From: Chitinophaga pinensis
Lineage (GTDB): Bacteria; Pseudomonadota; Gammaproteobacteria; Burkholderiales; Burkholderiaceae_C
Assembly: GCA_943326015.2 (NCBI GenBank)
Contig: CALPRQ020000036.1
Span: 1 to 37,580, forward strand
DNA length: 37,580 nt
Direction of reading: 5' to 3'
Shown: in pieces, positions 9,345-18,961 of the stretch
Layout: every line of letters begins with the position of its first letter
Position numbering within the stretch: position 1 is the first letter of the stretch
The notes under the pieces: model-generated
What the model was told of the DNA's origin: nothing
Database searches by the model: none
What the model saw: only the letters and a program-made list of their open reading frames with translations
Translations under genes and position numbers: made by a program

Positions 9345-11507
9345 TCAGCGCGCGGTGGTGATGACTTCCGACAGCATGCGTGGCGTCAGGAACACCAGCA
9401 ACTCGGTCTTCTCGGTCTTGACCAAGCGGCTCTTGAACAGGTTGCCGGCGAACGGGATGTCGCCGAGCAAGGGCACCTTGCTGACGTCCTCCTGCTCGCT
9501 CGAGGTGAAGATGCCGCCAATCACCACGGTGCCGCCGTTCTCGACCAGCACATTGGTCTTGACACGCTTGGTGTTGATGGCAATGCCACCCGGAACAGGG
9601 ATGCCCGGGGTGTCCTTGCTGACCTCGACGTTGAGGATGATGCCGCCTTCGGGAGTGATCTGGGGTGTCACGACCAACCTGAGGCTCGCCTTCTTGAAGC
9701 TCACTTGAGTGGCGCCCGACGATCCCCCGGCAGAGGACTGATACGGAATTTCAACGCCCTGTTCGATCTCGGCCTGGGTCTGGTCGGCCGTGATCACGCG
9801 CGGGCTGGCCACCACCTTGCCCTTGCCGTCGGCCTGCAGCGCCGAAATTTCGAGGTCGAGGAAGCGGTTGGCGGTCGGGCTGAACAGTGACAACGCCAGC
9901 CGCGCCGGATCGGTCGACCCGATGGTTGAAGCGGGCAGGTTGACGAAGCTGGTGTTGGCCGAGGTCAGCGCCGTGGCACGCTCCAGCGTGGTCGCCGAGA
10001 CGGCATCGTAGCTGCCACCCAAAGCCACCCGGTTGCTGCCGCCAAGCGAGTAGCCGGCATCGCCGCCGCGGATACCGCGCAGGTCGCTGCCGCCAAACTT
10101 GACGCCAAGCGAGCGGCCAAAGGAGTCGGATGCCTCGACGATGCGCGCCTCGATCATGACCTGGCGCACCGGGATGTCGAGCTTCTTGATCAGGTCCTGC
10201 ACCGCTTCGAGCCGGGACGGGATATCGGTCACGAACAGCTGATTGGTGCGCGGCTCGGGCACCACGCTGCCACGCGGCGACAGCAGGCGTGCGACAGTGG
10301 CCCCGCTGCTACCGCCCGACTGGCCGGCCACCTCGCCGCGCAATTGCGCCGCGATGTCGATCGCCTTGGCGTAGTTCATCTGGAAGGCCTGGGTGCGCAC
10401 CGGCTCCAGCGTCTGCACGGCGGCCTTGGACTCGAAGTCCTGCTTCTCGCGCGCGGCGATCTCGTCCTTGGGCGCGATCCAGATCACGTTGCCGGCCTTG
10501 CGCATGCCCAGGCCCTTGGCCTGCAGGATGATGTCAAGCGCCTGGTCCCAGGGTACATCCTTGAGCCGCAGCGTGACGTTGCCGGTCACCGAGTCCGAGG
10601 TCACGATGTTGAAGTTGGTGAAATCCGCGATCACCTGCAGCAAGGACCGCACCTCGATGTTCTGGAAGTTGAGCGTCAGCTTCTCGCCGGCGTAGCCTGG
10701 CCCCTGCGTCAGCTTGTTGGGATCAACCTTGGGTTCGCGCACCTCCAGCACGAACTGCCTGTCGCTCTGGTAGGCGCTGTGCTCCCAGTTGCCGCGGGCC
10801 TCGACCACCATGCGCACGCGGTCGCCGACCTGGGTCGTGGTGACGGTCTGCACCGGGGAGCCGAAATCGGTGACGTCGAGGCGGCGACGCAGCCCTTGCG
10901 GCAGCGAAGTCTTGAGGAAGTCGACCACCAGATTCTTGCCCTGCTGGCGAATGTCGACGCCCACCTGATTGCTGGCCAGGTCCACCAGCAGGCGACCGGA
11001 CCCTTCGGGGCCACGACGGAAATCCACATCCTGCAGCGGCAGCATCTCGTTGCCACCGCCCTCCGCGAAGGCGGGTGTGGCGACGGGCGCCGCACTGGTG
11101 TCGGGCGCCAGCAGCACCAGCAGGGTGTTGCCCTCGATCCGGGTCTGGTAGCCGGTGGCGCGGTTGAGGTTGAGCACGACCCGGGTGCGATCGCCCGCCT
11201 GGACCACGTTGGCCGAGCGCAGGTTGCCCTGGTTGAGCTCGAACAGCTTGCGCCCGGTGGCGTTGCTGGCGCCGGCAAAGTCCAGCGCGATGCGCGCCGG
11301 CGACTGGATCGCGAAGCCGGTCGGCGCCTGCCGGATGGGTTCGCTGGCCTGGATACGCAAGATCTCGGTGCCCCCCTGCGTCGCGGCAGAGATGGACTGG
11401 ATCGCGAGCTGCGCCTGTGCCAGCCCGGCCGACAACAGGCCCAGCACCAGCAGGGACAACTGGTGCCAGCCCGTCTGGCCCGCCGTCGTTTTCGTGTTCT
11501 TCTTCAT
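9345..11507 (-). CDS. pilQ: Type IV pilus secretin PilQ
   Basis: PilQ forms the outer-membrane multimeric channel through which the pilus passes. The 720-residue protein has a signal peptide ending near AGLAQAQ, two AMIN peptidoglycan-binding regions (about residues 35-135 and 155-260), a secretin/TonB short N-terminal (STN) region (about 280-335, LTLNFQNIEVRSLLQVIADF), an N1-type domain (about 370-460) and the C-terminal secretin domain (about 510-715, with VVASPRVITADQTQAEI and VVIGGIFT). The ATG at 11507 overlaps the pilP stop as ATGA and is preceded by AGGAGG. An in-frame extension to 11960 would lie wholly over pilP and is rejected. Last of the pilMNOPQ genes. Confidence 0.97.
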   Translation of the reverse strand: MKKNTKTTAGQTGWHQLSLLVLGLLSAGLAQAQLAIQSISAATQGGTEILRIQASEPIRQAPTGFAIQSPARIALDFAGASNATGRKLFELNQGNLRSANVVQAGDRTRVVLNLNRATGYQTRIEGNTLLVLLAPDTSAAPVATPAFAEGGGNEMLPLQDVDFRRGPEGSGRLLVDLASNQVGVDIRQQGKNLVVDFLKTSLPQGLRRRLDVTDFGSPVQTVTTTQVGDRVRMVVEARGNWEHSAYQSDRQFVLEVREPKVDPNKLTQGPGYAGEKLTLNFQNIEVRSLLQVIADFTNFNIVTSDSVTGNVTLRLKDVPWDQALDIILQAKGLGMRKAGNVIWIAPKDEIAAREKQDFESKAAVQTLEPVRTQAFQMNYAKAIDIAAQLRGEVAGQSGGSSGATVARLLSPRGSVVPEPRTNQLFVTDIPSRLEAVQDLIKKLDIPVRQVMIEARIVEASDSFGRSLGVKFGGSDLRGIRGGDAGYSLGGSNRVALGGSYDAVSATTLERATALTSANTSFVNLPASTIGSTDPARLALSLFSPTANRFLDLEISALQADGKGKVVASPRVITADQTQAEIEQGVEIPYQSSAGGSSGATQVSFKKASLRLVVTPQITPEGGIILNVEVSKDTPGIPVPGGIAINTKRVKTNVLVENGGTVVIGGIFTSSEQEDVSKVPLLGDIPFAGNLFKSRLVKTEKTELLVFLTPRMLSEVITTAR

Positions 11508-12055
11508 TTGCGGGTTTCCTCCTGTAGCTGCAGCGTGGCCGGTCGTTCGACCCAGTCGCCGGCCGCGTCCTGGGCGATCTCGCGCAGCACGATCTGATGC
11601 CCGTCGATCTGCATAATGCGTCCGAAATTCTGTCCCAGGTACTGGCCGACACCGACCTGGTAGAGCAGCTTGTCCACCCGGACCAGCGCCACCTTGCGGC
11701 CAGCCCGATCCATCAGGCCGACCATGGTCATGCTGTCGAGCGGAACCAGCTCCAGCGGCTCCTTGCGCCGATCGAGCTCGGCACGGACCAGGGTACTGCC
11801 GGCGCCCGCTGTGCTCTCGCTGCGCAACGCGATGAAAAGCTTCTCGGAACTGAAGGGCGACACGGCCGACTCGCTGCCATAGGCCTGCGGCACGAAGCGC
11901 TTGGGCTCGGCTATCGGTTCGACCTGGGGCGAGACGGCATTGCGCTGCTCGGTCATCCACTGATGGATCTCGTCATCCGAGCCCTGGCTGCAAGCCGTCA
12001 GCAGCAGGGCCAGGCCCAGGACGGCGACTTGCCGGGTGATACGGACAGGCCTCAT
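11504..12055 (-). CDS. pilP: Type IV pilus inner-membrane lipoprotein PilP
   Basis: PilP is a periplasmic lipoprotein that links the PilN/PilO inner-membrane pair to the PilQ secretin. The 183-residue precursor has the lipobox LLTAC with Cys22, a flexible linker with charged/Pro residues, and a C-terminal beta-domain containing ELVPLDSMTMVG and VGQYLGQNFGRI, which are family hallmarks. Its ATG overlaps the pilO stop (ATGA) and its stop overlaps the pilQ start in the same way, so translation is probably coupled across the operon. Confidence 0.96.
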   Translation of the reverse strand: MRPVRITRQVAVLGLALLLTACSQGSDDEIHQWMTEQRNAVSPQVEPIAEPKRFVPQAYGSESAVSPFSSEKLFIALRSESTAGAGSTLVRAELDRRKEPLELVPLDSMTMVGLMDRAGRKVALVRVDKLLYQVGVGQYLGQNFGRIMQIDGHQIVLREIAQDAAGDWVERPATLQLQEETRK

Positions 12056-12771
12056 TTCTTGCCCCCCTTCTGCTGCGAGGCCTTGCGGGCCTCCTTCTGG
12101 GACAGGATCTCGTCGGGATCGAGGTAGCGGAAGGTCTTGGCCGTGGCGTCCAGCGTCAGCTGACCGGACTGGACGGTCTGTGCGGGCTGGCCGGACTTGC
12201 CGACCGCCGGGGCGATCGTGAGGTTGTTGAGCGTGACGATGCGCGACAGCGCCGCGATGTCGGCCGCGAACAACGCGATGTCGTGGTAGCTGCCGGTCAC
12301 GCGCAAGGCAATGGGTTGCTCGGCGTAGTATTCCTGCACGTTGACGCTGCCAGGGCGAAACAGCTCGAACTGCAGGCTACGGCCAAGGCCGGCCTGGTTG
12401 ATATCGGACAGCAGCGCGTCCATCTCGGCCTTGCTGGGCAGCTGCTTCTCAAGCTGGTTGACGTAGACCTGGACCTGCTCGAGTTGCTGCTTGAGCGCCT
12501 CGAGATTGACTGCCTGGGCGAGCTTGGTCTGGTAGGTCTGGCGCAGCTCGGTTTCCTGCTGGCGTTCGGCTTCGAGCTCGTCGGACAGGCCGCTGAGCCA
12601 GGCATACCAGAGTCCCACGACGACCACCACCGCCACCGCGAACAGCAGCAGGTAGCGCGGCAACGCAGGCCAGCGCGAGGGGTCATTCCGATCCAGATTG
12701 GTGAAATCGTTGCGGACCCGCGTGCTCAGGGCGGCGAAGTCGATGGCGGGCGCTTGCTTGAATCTGGCCAT
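12052..12771 (-). CDS. pilO: Type IV pilus alignment protein PilO
   Basis: PilO pairs with PilN in the inner membrane to form the alignment subcomplex between the cytoplasmic PilM and the PilP/PilQ envelope parts. The 239-residue protein has a cytoplasmic N-tail (~38 residues), one membrane helix (about 39-60, YLLLFAVAVVVVVGLWYAWL), a coiled coil (about 65-115, rich in Gln/Glu/Leu) and a ferredoxin-like periplasmic domain. The conserved FELFRPG and EYYAEQPIALRVTGSYHD are present. The ATG at 12771 follows AGGAGAA and begins 13 bp after the pilN stop; longer in-frame readings overlap pilN. Confidence 0.96.
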   Translation of the reverse strand: MARFKQAPAIDFAALSTRVRNDFTNLDRNDPSRWPALPRYLLLFAVAVVVVVGLWYAWLSGLSDELEAERQQETELRQTYQTKLAQAVNLEALKQQLEQVQVYVNQLEKQLPSKAEMDALLSDINQAGLGRSLQFELFRPGSVNVQEYYAEQPIALRVTGSYHDIALFAADIAALSRIVTLNNLTIAPAVGKSGQPAQTVQSGQLTLDATAKTFRYLDPDEILSQKEARKASQQKGGKK

Positions 12772-12784
12772 GCTGGGGTTCTCC

Positions 12785-13417
12785 TCAGACCTTGCCGGCC
12801 GGCTGTGCGCCCGGCTTGCTGCCTGGCTTGGCGTCAGGCGAGCCGGGACCCGCTTCCTGGCTACGCACGAGCGTGACCCGGATCGAGAAGATGGAGACAC
12901 GCCTGGACCCACGCTGGGGCACGTTGACCTCGCCCGCCACGATCTCGACCAGCTGCGGCTGGCGCAGCCAGGCACTGTGGTTGGCCAGGTTGCGCAGCAG
13001 CTCGGAAACGCGCTCCTGCGACTGGGCCATGCCTGCGATCAGGATGCTGTCCCCCTCCTGCTTGAGCGAGTTCAGGTAGACACCATCCGGCAGTTGCGTG
13101 ACCATTTCCTCCAGCAGATGCACGGGCAGGTTACGGTCGGCCTGCAGACTTTCGACGGCCTGCTGGCGCGCCTTGAGTGCCTCGACCTGGGACTTGAGGC
13201 CGGCGACTTCCTTGATCTGTGCGTCGAGCACCGCGATCTCGGCCCGGAACAGGTCGTTGCGGTCGCGCTGGACGTCGATGCGCGTCTGGAACGACAGCAT
13301 GACCGCGCCGGACAGCAGCCCCCCCACCAGCGCGGCCAGCCCGAGCTGGACCAGGAAGATATCGCGCCTGCGCTTGCGCGCCGCCTCGCGGTGCGGCAGC
13401 AGGTTGATCAGGATCAT
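12785..13417 (-). CDS. pilN: Type IV pilus alignment protein PilN
   Basis: PilN's short cytoplasmic N-terminus docks onto PilM, and its periplasmic part pairs with PilO. The 210-residue protein begins with the diagnostic INLLPHRE motif (residues 3-10), followed by a membrane helix (about 21-43), a coiled coil (about 48-95) and a ferredoxin-like domain including LPDGVYLNSLKQEG. The Pro/Gly/Lys-rich tail from about residue 188 is non-conserved. The start overlaps the pilM stop by ATGA. Confidence 0.96.
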   Translation of the reverse strand: MILINLLPHREAARKRRRDIFLVQLGLAALVGGLLSGAVMLSFQTRIDVQRDRNDLFRAEIAVLDAQIKEVAGLKSQVEALKARQQAVESLQADRNLPVHLLEEMVTQLPDGVYLNSLKQEGDSILIAGMAQSQERVSELLRNLANHSAWLRQPQLVEIVAGEVNVPQRGSRRVSIFSIRVTLVRSQEAGPGSPDAKPGSKPGAQPAGKV

Positions 13418-14493
13418 GGGTGGAACCTCCGCAATGCCAGTCCGGTGGCGACGAGGTAGGAGGTCGATTCGGAAGCCAGCGTCCCGGCCTTGACCTCGGG
13501 TCCGAGAACCATGCCGTCAAAGGGGTTGATGAGCTTGCACGCAAAGGCGGTCTGGGCCGCGACCGCCTCGACCAGGCCGGGCAAGGCAGCGCAGCCGCCC
13601 GACAGGAGGATGTGATCGACCTTGTTGTGCGGCGTGCTGGTGAAGAAGAACTGCAAGGCCCGCCCGATCTCCTGACCCAGACTGTCCATGAAGGGGCGCA
13701 GCACCTTGTCGGCATAGTCAGCCGGCAGGTCGCCGGTCTTCTTCTTCACATCGGCTTCCTCGAAGCTCAGACCGTACTGGCGCGCGATCTGTTGCGTCAG
13801 CATGGCACCGCCAAAGACCTGATCGCGCTCGTAGATCACGTCGTCGTTGCGGATGACCTGCAGGCCGGTGCTGTGCGAGCCGACCTCGAACAGTGCAATC
13901 AAGGCATCAAGGCCGCGGTTGGGCAAGGCATCGATGACACGGCTGGCGGCCAGCCGCGTGGCATAGGACTCGACATCCATCACGACAGGTACCAGTCCGA
14001 CCGCCTCGGCCAGCGCCTGGCGGTCCGAGACTTTCTCCTTGCGCGAGGCGGCCAGCAGCACGCCGATCATCTCGGGCGAACCGGCCGTTGGCCCGATCAC
14101 GCAAAAGTCCAGGCTGACCTCGGCCAGGGGAAATGGGATGTACTGAGAGGCTTCGGCCTCGACCTGGGCTTCCAGTTCAAGGTCACTGAGGCCGGCGGCC
14201 AGGACGATCTTCTTGGTGATGACCGCCGAACCCGGCAAGGCCAGCGCCACGTTCCTGGTCTTGCTGCCGCACTTGCGCAGCAGGCGGCGCAGCGCCTCGG
14301 CCACCTCGTCGAACTTCTCGACATTGCCCTCGTTGACCCACCCGCGCTCAAGAGGCTCCAGGCCGCAGCGCTCGAGCACCAGCTGCCCCTCGCGGCTGCG
14401 GCCCAGCTCGACCAGCTTGACAGTAGAGGAACTGATATCGATGCCGAGCAGGGGCGCAGGCCCTTGCCCCATGAATGTCCCGAAAGAAATCAA
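13414..14493 (-). CDS. pilM: Type IV pilus actin-like ATPase PilM
   Basis: PilM is a cytoplasmic FtsA/actin-like protein that binds PilN and ATP and anchors the alignment subcomplex. The 359-residue protein has the phosphate-1 motif LLGIDISSSTVKLVEL near the N-terminus, the family stretch EVSLDFCVIG, and the later nucleotide motif ILLSGGCAALPGL. The TTG at 14493 is chosen because a strong purine-rich site (GGGGGGAGAG) lies just upstream and ISFGTF fits related proteins; ATG codons at 14472 and 14529 are alternatives. It is the first gene of the pilMNOPQ operon and is divergent from ponA. Confidence 0.95.
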   Translation of the reverse strand: MISFGTFMGQGPAPLLGIDISSSTVKLVELGRSREGQLVLERCGLEPLERGWVNEGNVEKFDEVAEALRRLLRKCGSKTRNVALALPGSAVITKKIVLAAGLSDLELEAQVEAEASQYIPFPLAEVSLDFCVIGPTAGSPEMIGVLLAASRKEKVSDRQALAEAVGLVPVVMDVESYATRLAASRVIDALPNRGLDALIALFEVGSHSTGLQVIRNDDVIYERDQVFGGAMLTQQIARQYGLSFEEADVKKKTGDLPADYADKVLRPFMDSLGQEIGRALQFFFTSTPHNKVDHILLSGGCAALPGLVEAVAAQTAFACKLINPFDGMVLGPEVKAGTLASESTSYLVATGLALRRFHP

Positions 14494-14548
14494 TTCTCTC
14501 CCCCCGTTGGAAAGATGCCTGCATGACATCCTGTTTTGCTTTGATCAC

Positions 14549-14578
14549 ATACTAGCAGCAAGATAGTCATGGGAACAA
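14549..14578 (-). promoter_or_regulatory. Candidate promoter of the pilMNOPQ operon
   Basis: On the minus strand a TTGTTC -35 (14573-14578) and a TAGTAT -10 (14549-14554) are 18 bp apart, giving a leader of roughly 50 nt before the TTG start of pilM. Both hexamers are partial matches, so confidence is modest. Confidence 0.35.
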
Positions 14579-14665
14579 GGCCAACATCGTCCTGACCGGG
14601 CACCACTGTTGCCGTTTTGTTTCAGCCCGACATGAGGACATCAAGCGGCAGGATGATCGGATTTC

Positions 14666-14671
14666 TATAAT
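14666..14671 (+). promoter_or_regulatory. Candidate -10 element (TATAAT) of ponA
   Basis: A perfect TATAAT lies 26 bp upstream of the ponA ATG. No convincing -35 hexamer is found at 16-18 bp; transcription from here would give a leader of only about 20 nt, and no clear Shine-Dalgarno precedes the ATG. A separate -24/-12-like sequence further upstream (14598-14613) is treated as a finding. Confidence 0.4.
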
Positions 14672-14697
14672 CGCGCACCACTTCCTGACGCACAAGC

Positions 14698-17079
14698 ATG
14701 CCTGCTCGCCACCCCCACTCGAACTCGCCGGAGGGCCAGTCCTCTGCCCACGGCCAACGCCCATCCACGAGCTGGCGCTGGCTCAAGTGGCTGCTCGGTG
14801 CAGCCATCGCCAGCGTGCTGGCGCTGCTGCTGGCGCTGGGCATCGCGCTCGCGGTGGCTTTTCCCAATCTGCCCGACGTCGCGGCACTGGCTGACTACCG
14901 GCCCAAGCTGCCGCTGCGCGTGCTGAGCGCCGACGGCGAGACCATCGCCGAATTCGGCGAGGAACGGCGCAACCTGACGCCGATCGAGGACATCCCGCCG
15001 ATCATGATCAACGCCGTGCTGGCGATCGAGGACGCGCGCTTCTACGAGCACAGCGGCATCGACTACATCGGCATGCTGCGCGCGGCACTGGCCAACCTGG
15101 GCCGCTCCAAGAGCCAGGGCGCCTCGACCATCACGATGCAGGTCGCGCGCAACGTCTATCTATCGAGCGAGAAGAGCTACCAGCGCAAGATCTACGAGGT
15201 GCTGCTGACCTTCAAGCTAGAGGCCTTGTTGAGCAAGGACCAGATCCTCGGGATCTACATGAACCAGATCTTCCTGGGACACCGCGCCTACGGCTTCGCC
15301 GCCGCATCCCAGGTCTACTTCGGCAAGCCGCTCAAGGAGCTCACGATCGCCGAGGCCGCCATGCTCGCCGGCCTGCCCAAGGCGCCTTCGGCCTACAACC
15401 CGATCACCAACCCCAAGCGCGCCCGCATTCGCCAGCAGTACATCATCGAGCGCATGCAGGAAAACGGCTTCATCACCGCCGATCAGGCACGCGCGGCCAA
15501 GGAAGAGCAGTTGGTGCTGAAGCGCGACAGCGAAAAGCAGCCACTGCACGCCGAGTACCTGGCCGAGATGGTGCGCCAGGTGGTCTATCAGCAGTACGGC
15601 CCCGAGACCTACACCCGGGGTCTGACGGTACACACGACGCTGGATGCACAGGCGCAGCGTGCCGCCTACAACGCGCTGCGCCGCGGCGTGCTCGACTTCG
15701 AGCGCCGCCAGCATTACCGCGGCCCCGAGAAGTTCATCGAGCTGCCGGCTGACCCCAGGGCACGCACCGACGCCATCGATGAGGTCATGACCAACCGCCC
15801 CGACAGCGGCGAGCTGCGCACGGCAGTGGTGCTGGAGGCCGGACCACGCAAGGTGGTGGTGGTGCGCGGCGACGACGAACTGATCGTGATCACGGGCGAT
15901 GGCCTGAAGCCGGTGCAGTCGGGTCTGTCGGACAAGGCGCCACCCAACCTCAGGCTGCGCCCGGGCGCGGTGGTGCGAGTGGTCAGGAATGCAGCGGGGT
16001 GGGAGCTGACGCAGATGCCAGAGGTCGAGTCGGCCTTCGTCGCGCTCGACCCGCGCAGCGGCGAGATCCGCGCGCTGGTCGGCGGCTTCGACTTCGAGAA
16101 GAACAAGTTCAACCATGTGACCCAAGCCTGGCGCCAGCCGGGCTCGAGCTTCAAGCCCTTCATCTATTCGGCTGCACTCGAAAAGGGCATCTCGCCGGCG
16201 ACCGTGGTCAACGACGCTCCGCTCTACTTCAACGCCGGTGTCACGGGCGGCCAGCCCTGGGAGCCCAAGAACTACGACGGCAAGTTCGAAGGCCCGATGA
16301 CCGTGCGCACCGCACTGGCCAAGTCCAAGAACATGGTGTCGATCCGCATCCTGCAGACGGTGGGCACGGCAGAGGCGCAGCAGTGGGTCACGCGCTTCGG
16401 CTTCGATGCCGACAAGCACCCGCCCTACCTGACGATGGCGCTGGGCGCGGGCTCGGTCACGCCGCTGCAGATGGCGGCCGGCTACGGCGTGTTCGCCAAT
16501 GGTGGGCACTATGCCGCGCCGCGCTTCATCAGCCGGATTGACGACCACAGGGGCCGCGTGCTGCAGGAGTTCAAGCCGCCGGCGCTGGAAGACCTGCCAC
16601 GGGTGATCGAGCCGCGCAACGCCTTCGTCATGGGCCAGTTGCTCAACGAGGTCGCGCGCTCGGGTACCGCGGCACGCGCACAGGCTACGCTCAAGCGGCC
16701 CGACCTCTACGGCAAGACCGGCACCACCAACGATGCGGTGGACGCCTGGTTCGTGGGCTACCAGCCCACCCTGGTCGGTGCGGTCTGGGTGGGCTACGAC
16801 AACCCGCGCAACCTGGGCAGCCGCGAAACCGGCGGTGGCCTGTCGCTGCCGATCTGGATCAGTTTCATGCAGGAGGCGCTGCGCAACACGCCGGTGGCCG
16901 AGATACCGGTCCCGCCCGGCGTGGTCAACGTCCAGGGCGAGTGGTATTACGACAACTACGCGCCCGGCAAAGGCATAGCCAGGCTGGGCGGCGGCGAGGG
17001 CGCGAGCGAGGCAGCGAGCGAGGAGGTGCCGCCCGAATCGGAGGAAAAGCGCGGCATCATGGACCTGTTCAGGAACTGA
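14698..17079 (+). CDS. mrcA: Penicillin-binding protein 1A, bifunctional
   Basis: PBP1A (ponA/mrcA) polymerises lipid II glycan strands and cross-links the peptides at the periplasmic face of the inner membrane. The 793-residue protein has a cytoplasmic N-tail, one membrane anchor (about 31-54), and a GT51 transglycosylase domain with catalytic Glu111 in [14 protein letters not shown] and the [12 protein letters not shown] motif. An OB-like insert follows, then a transpeptidase domain with active Ser483 (SSFK), the SKN motif (543-545) and KTG (673-675). The length is typical. The C-terminal ~45 residues are Gly/Glu-rich and non-conserved. Divergence from pilM is the standard proteobacterial arrangement. 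Confidence 0.97.
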   Translation: MPARHPHSNSPEGQSSAHGQRPSTSWRWLKWLLGAAIASVLALLLALGIALAVAFPNLPDVAALADYRPKLPLRVLSADGETIAEFGEERRNLTPIEDIPPIMINAVLAIEDARFYEHSGIDYIGMLRAALANLGRSKSQGASTITMQVARNVYLSSEKSYQRKIYEVLLTFKLEALLSKDQILGIYMNQIFLGHRAYGFAAASQVYFGKPLKELTIAEAAMLAGLPKAPSAYNPITNPKRARIRQQYIIERMQENGFITADQARAAKEEQLVLKRDSEKQPLHAEYLAEMVRQVVYQQYGPETYTRGLTVHTTLDAQAQRAAYNALRRGVLDFERRQHYRGPEKFIELPADPRARTDAIDEVMTNRPDSGELRTAVVLEAGPRKVVVVRGDDELIVITGDGLKPVQSGLSDKAPPNLRLRPGAVVRVVRNAAGWELTQMPEVESAFVALDPRSGEIRALVGGFDFEKNKFNHVTQAWRQPGSSFKPFIYSAALEKGISPATVVNDAPLYFNAGVTGGQPWEPKNYDGKFEGPMTVRTALAKSKNMVSIRILQTVGTAEAQQWVTRFGFDADKHPPYLTMALGAGSVTPLQMAAGYGVFANGGHYAAPRFISRIDDHRGRVLQEFKPPALEDLPRVIEPRNAFVMGQLLNEVARSGTAARAQATLKRPDLYGKTGTTNDAVDAWFVGYQPTLVGAVWVGYDNPRNLGSRETGGGLSLPIWISFMQEALRNTPVAEIPVPPGVVNVQGEWYYDNYAPGKGIARLGGGEGASEAASEEVPPESEEKRGIMDLFRN

Positions 17080-17398
17080 AGACCAGCGCCTGGCCGGCCT
17101 GCGCGCTGGCCTCGCGCGAGAGGTGGGCAAAGAACTCGCCCGCCCCCTTGCTGTCCTGCCACTGGCTGCCGTCGAACTGGTAGTGATAGCCGCCCGAGCG
17201 CGCGGCCAGCCAGATCTCGTGCAGCGGTTTCTGCAGGTTGATCACGATCTGGCTGCGGTTGGCAAAGGTCAGCGTGATCACGCCGCCGTTGCGCTGGTTG
17301 TCGATGTCGGCGTCGCTGTCGTCGTTGATGCGGTCGCAGGCCAGCTCGATGGCCTTGAGCACCGCTTCGGCGCGATCCATGTATTCGAGGTCGGTCAT
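17069..17398 (-). CDS. cyaY: Frataxin-like iron-binding protein CyaY
   Basis: CyaY is the bacterial frataxin, which binds iron and modulates Fe-S cluster assembly by IscS. The 109-residue protein has the acidic first helix ([18 protein letters not shown] and following DDSDADID), the beta-sheet segment [19 protein letters not shown], and the signature [16 protein letters not shown]. The ATG at 17398 gives the family-typical length; an upstream in-frame start at 17428 adds ten unmatched residues. The 3' end overlaps the ponA 3' end by 11 bp (convergent), and the 5' end faces lptM. Confidence 0.95.
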   Translation of the reverse strand: MTDLEYMDRAEAVLKAIELACDRINDDSDADIDNQRNGGVITLTFANRSQIVINLQKPLHEIWLAARSGGYHYQFDGSQWQDSKGAGEFFAHLSREASAQAGQALVFSS

Positions 17399-17464
17399 TA
17401 CAATTCCCGGATGTTTGAAATCCGGCAAATTCTAGGCCCGAGCAGGCCGATCGCTGTTGGCCCC

Positions 17465-17635
17465 ATGGCTCGCATGGCCTTGGCCTGCATCACGCGGCCT
17501 GCGCTGGCGGGCCTGTGCGCCAGCGCGCTGCTGGTTCTGGCAGGCTGCGGCCAGAAGGGTCCGCTCTACCTGCCCGACGGACAGACATCGACGGCTCCGC
17601 CCCCGGCCCAAAGCCCCCATAAAACTCAACGCTGA
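17465..17635 (+). CDS. lptM: LptM-type small lipoprotein (LPS translocon maturation factor)
   Basis: A 56-residue predicted lipoprotein. The signal peptide ends in LVLAGC (Cys28), followed directly by GQKGPLYLP, the signature of the YifL/LptM family. In E. coli LptM assists disulphide maturation of the LptD/LptE translocon at the outer membrane. The tail is Pro/Thr-rich. ATG codons in frame occur at 17411, 17465 and 17474; 17465 gives a standard signal peptide length. It ends 4 bp before lysA, the conserved lptM-lysA pairing, and is divergent from cyaY. Confidence 0.85.
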   Translation: MARMALACITRPALAGLCASALLVLAGCGQKGPLYLPDGQTSTAPPPAQSPHKTQR

Positions 17636-17639
17636 ACCC

Positions 17640-18926
17640 ATGTCCCAACTCGAACAAGCCCGCGCCGACCTGCCGGCCCGCCCCCACATCGACTACCGCG
17701 ACGGCCAGCTGATGGTCGAGGGGGTGTCCGCCGCCCAGCTGGCACGCGAGCACGGCACGCCGCTGTTCGTCTACTCGCAGGCGGTCATGCTGGACGCGCT
17801 GGCGGCCTACCAGCGCGGCTTCGCCGGCCGCGACGCGCTGATCTGCTATGCGATGAAGGCCAACTCGACGCTGGCGGTGCTGCGCACCTTCGTGCAGGCT
17901 GGCTGCGGCCTCGACATCGTCTCGGGCGGCGAGCTCGAGCGCGCGCTGCGCGCGGGCGTCGATCCGGCCAAGGTGATCTTCTCGGGCGTCGGCAAGACCC
18001 GGGCCGAGATGCGCCGCGCACTCGAAGCCGGCATCGGCTGCTTCAACGTCGAGAGCCTGCCCGAGCTCGACGTGCTGAGCGCGGTCGCCCACGAAATGGG
18101 CCTGCGTGCTCCGGTCAGCCTGCGCGTCAACCCCGACGTCGACGCCAAGACCCATCCCTACATTTCGACCGGCCTCAAGGGCAACAAGTTCGGCATCGCG
18201 CACACCGACGCGCTGGCGGCCTACCGCCACGCCGCCGCCCTGCCCGGCCTGAAGGTCACCGGCATCGACTGCCATATCGGCTCGCAGATCACCGAGACCT
18301 CGCCCTACCTCGATGCGATGGACCGGGTGCTCGACTTGGTCGATGCGATCGAGGCGGCCGGCATCCGGCTGGAGCACATCGACTTCGGCGGCGGCCTGGG
18401 CATCAACTACCACGGCGAGATCCCGCCGGCGGCCGATGCGCTCTGGCAGCTGCTGCTGGCCAAGCTCGACGCGCGCGGCTACGGCCAGCGCAAGCTCGTG
18501 ATCGAGCCCGGTCGCTCGCTGGTCGGCAACGCCGGCATCTGCCTGACCGAGGCGGTGTTCCTGAAACCCGGCGAACAGAAGAACTTCCTGATCGTCGACG
18601 CGGCGATGAACGACCTGCCGCGCCCGGCGATGTACGAGGCCTACCACGCCATCGTGCCGGTGCAGCCGCGCGAGAGCGAGGCACAGAGCTGGGACGTGGT
18701 CGGTCCGGTCTGCGAGAGCGGCGACTGGCTGGGCCGCGACCGCGCGCTCGCCGTGCAGCCTGGCGATCTGCTGGCGGTCTGCTCGGCCGGTGCCTACTGC
18801 ATGAGCATGTCGAGCAACTACAACACGCGCGGTCGCGCGGCCGAGGTGCTGGTCCAGGGCGACCAGGCGCGGCTGGTGCGCGCGCGCGAGTCGATAGCCG
18901 ACCAGCTGCGACTCGAATCGCTATAA
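17640..18926 (+). CDS. lysA: Diaminopimelate decarboxylase
   Basis: LysA decarboxylates meso-diaminopimelate to L-lysine, the last lysine step, using PLP. The 428-residue protein shows the Schiff-base Lys73 in YAMKAN, the SGGELERAL and HIGSQI motifs, the phosphate/substrate motif [11 protein letters not shown], the dimer-interface active-site motif [11 protein letters not shown], and the C-terminal [12 protein letters not shown]. The ATG at 17640 immediately follows the lptM stop. No intrinsic terminator with a T-run follows; a GC hairpin without T-tract is present at 18938-18955. Confidence 0.98.
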   Translation: MSQLEQARADLPARPHIDYRDGQLMVEGVSAAQLAREHGTPLFVYSQAVMLDALAAYQRGFAGRDALICYAMKANSTLAVLRTFVQAGCGLDIVSGGELERALRAGVDPAKVIFSGVGKTRAEMRRALEAGIGCFNVESLPELDVLSAVAHEMGLRAPVSLRVNPDVDAKTHPYISTGLKGNKFGIAHTDALAAYRHAAALPGLKVTGIDCHIGSQITETSPYLDAMDRVLDLVDAIEAAGIRLEHIDFGGGLGINYHGEIPPAADALWQLLLAKLDARGYGQRKLVIEPGRSLVGNAGICLTEAVFLKPGEQKNFLIVDAAMNDLPRPAMYEAYHAIVPVQPRESEAQSWDVVGPVCESGDWLGRDRALAVQPGDLLAVCSAGAYCMSMSSNYNTRGRAAEVLVQGDQARLVRARESIADQLRLESL

Positions 18927-18961
18927 GCCAGGACTGGCCTGGGCAGCCACCCAGGGCTAGA

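Noticed and set aside
18938-18955. CCTGGG/CCCAGG hairpin after lysA as an intrinsic terminator
   Set aside because: No T-run follows it, so it does not meet the rho-independent pattern; it is kept only as part of the leader of the next gene.
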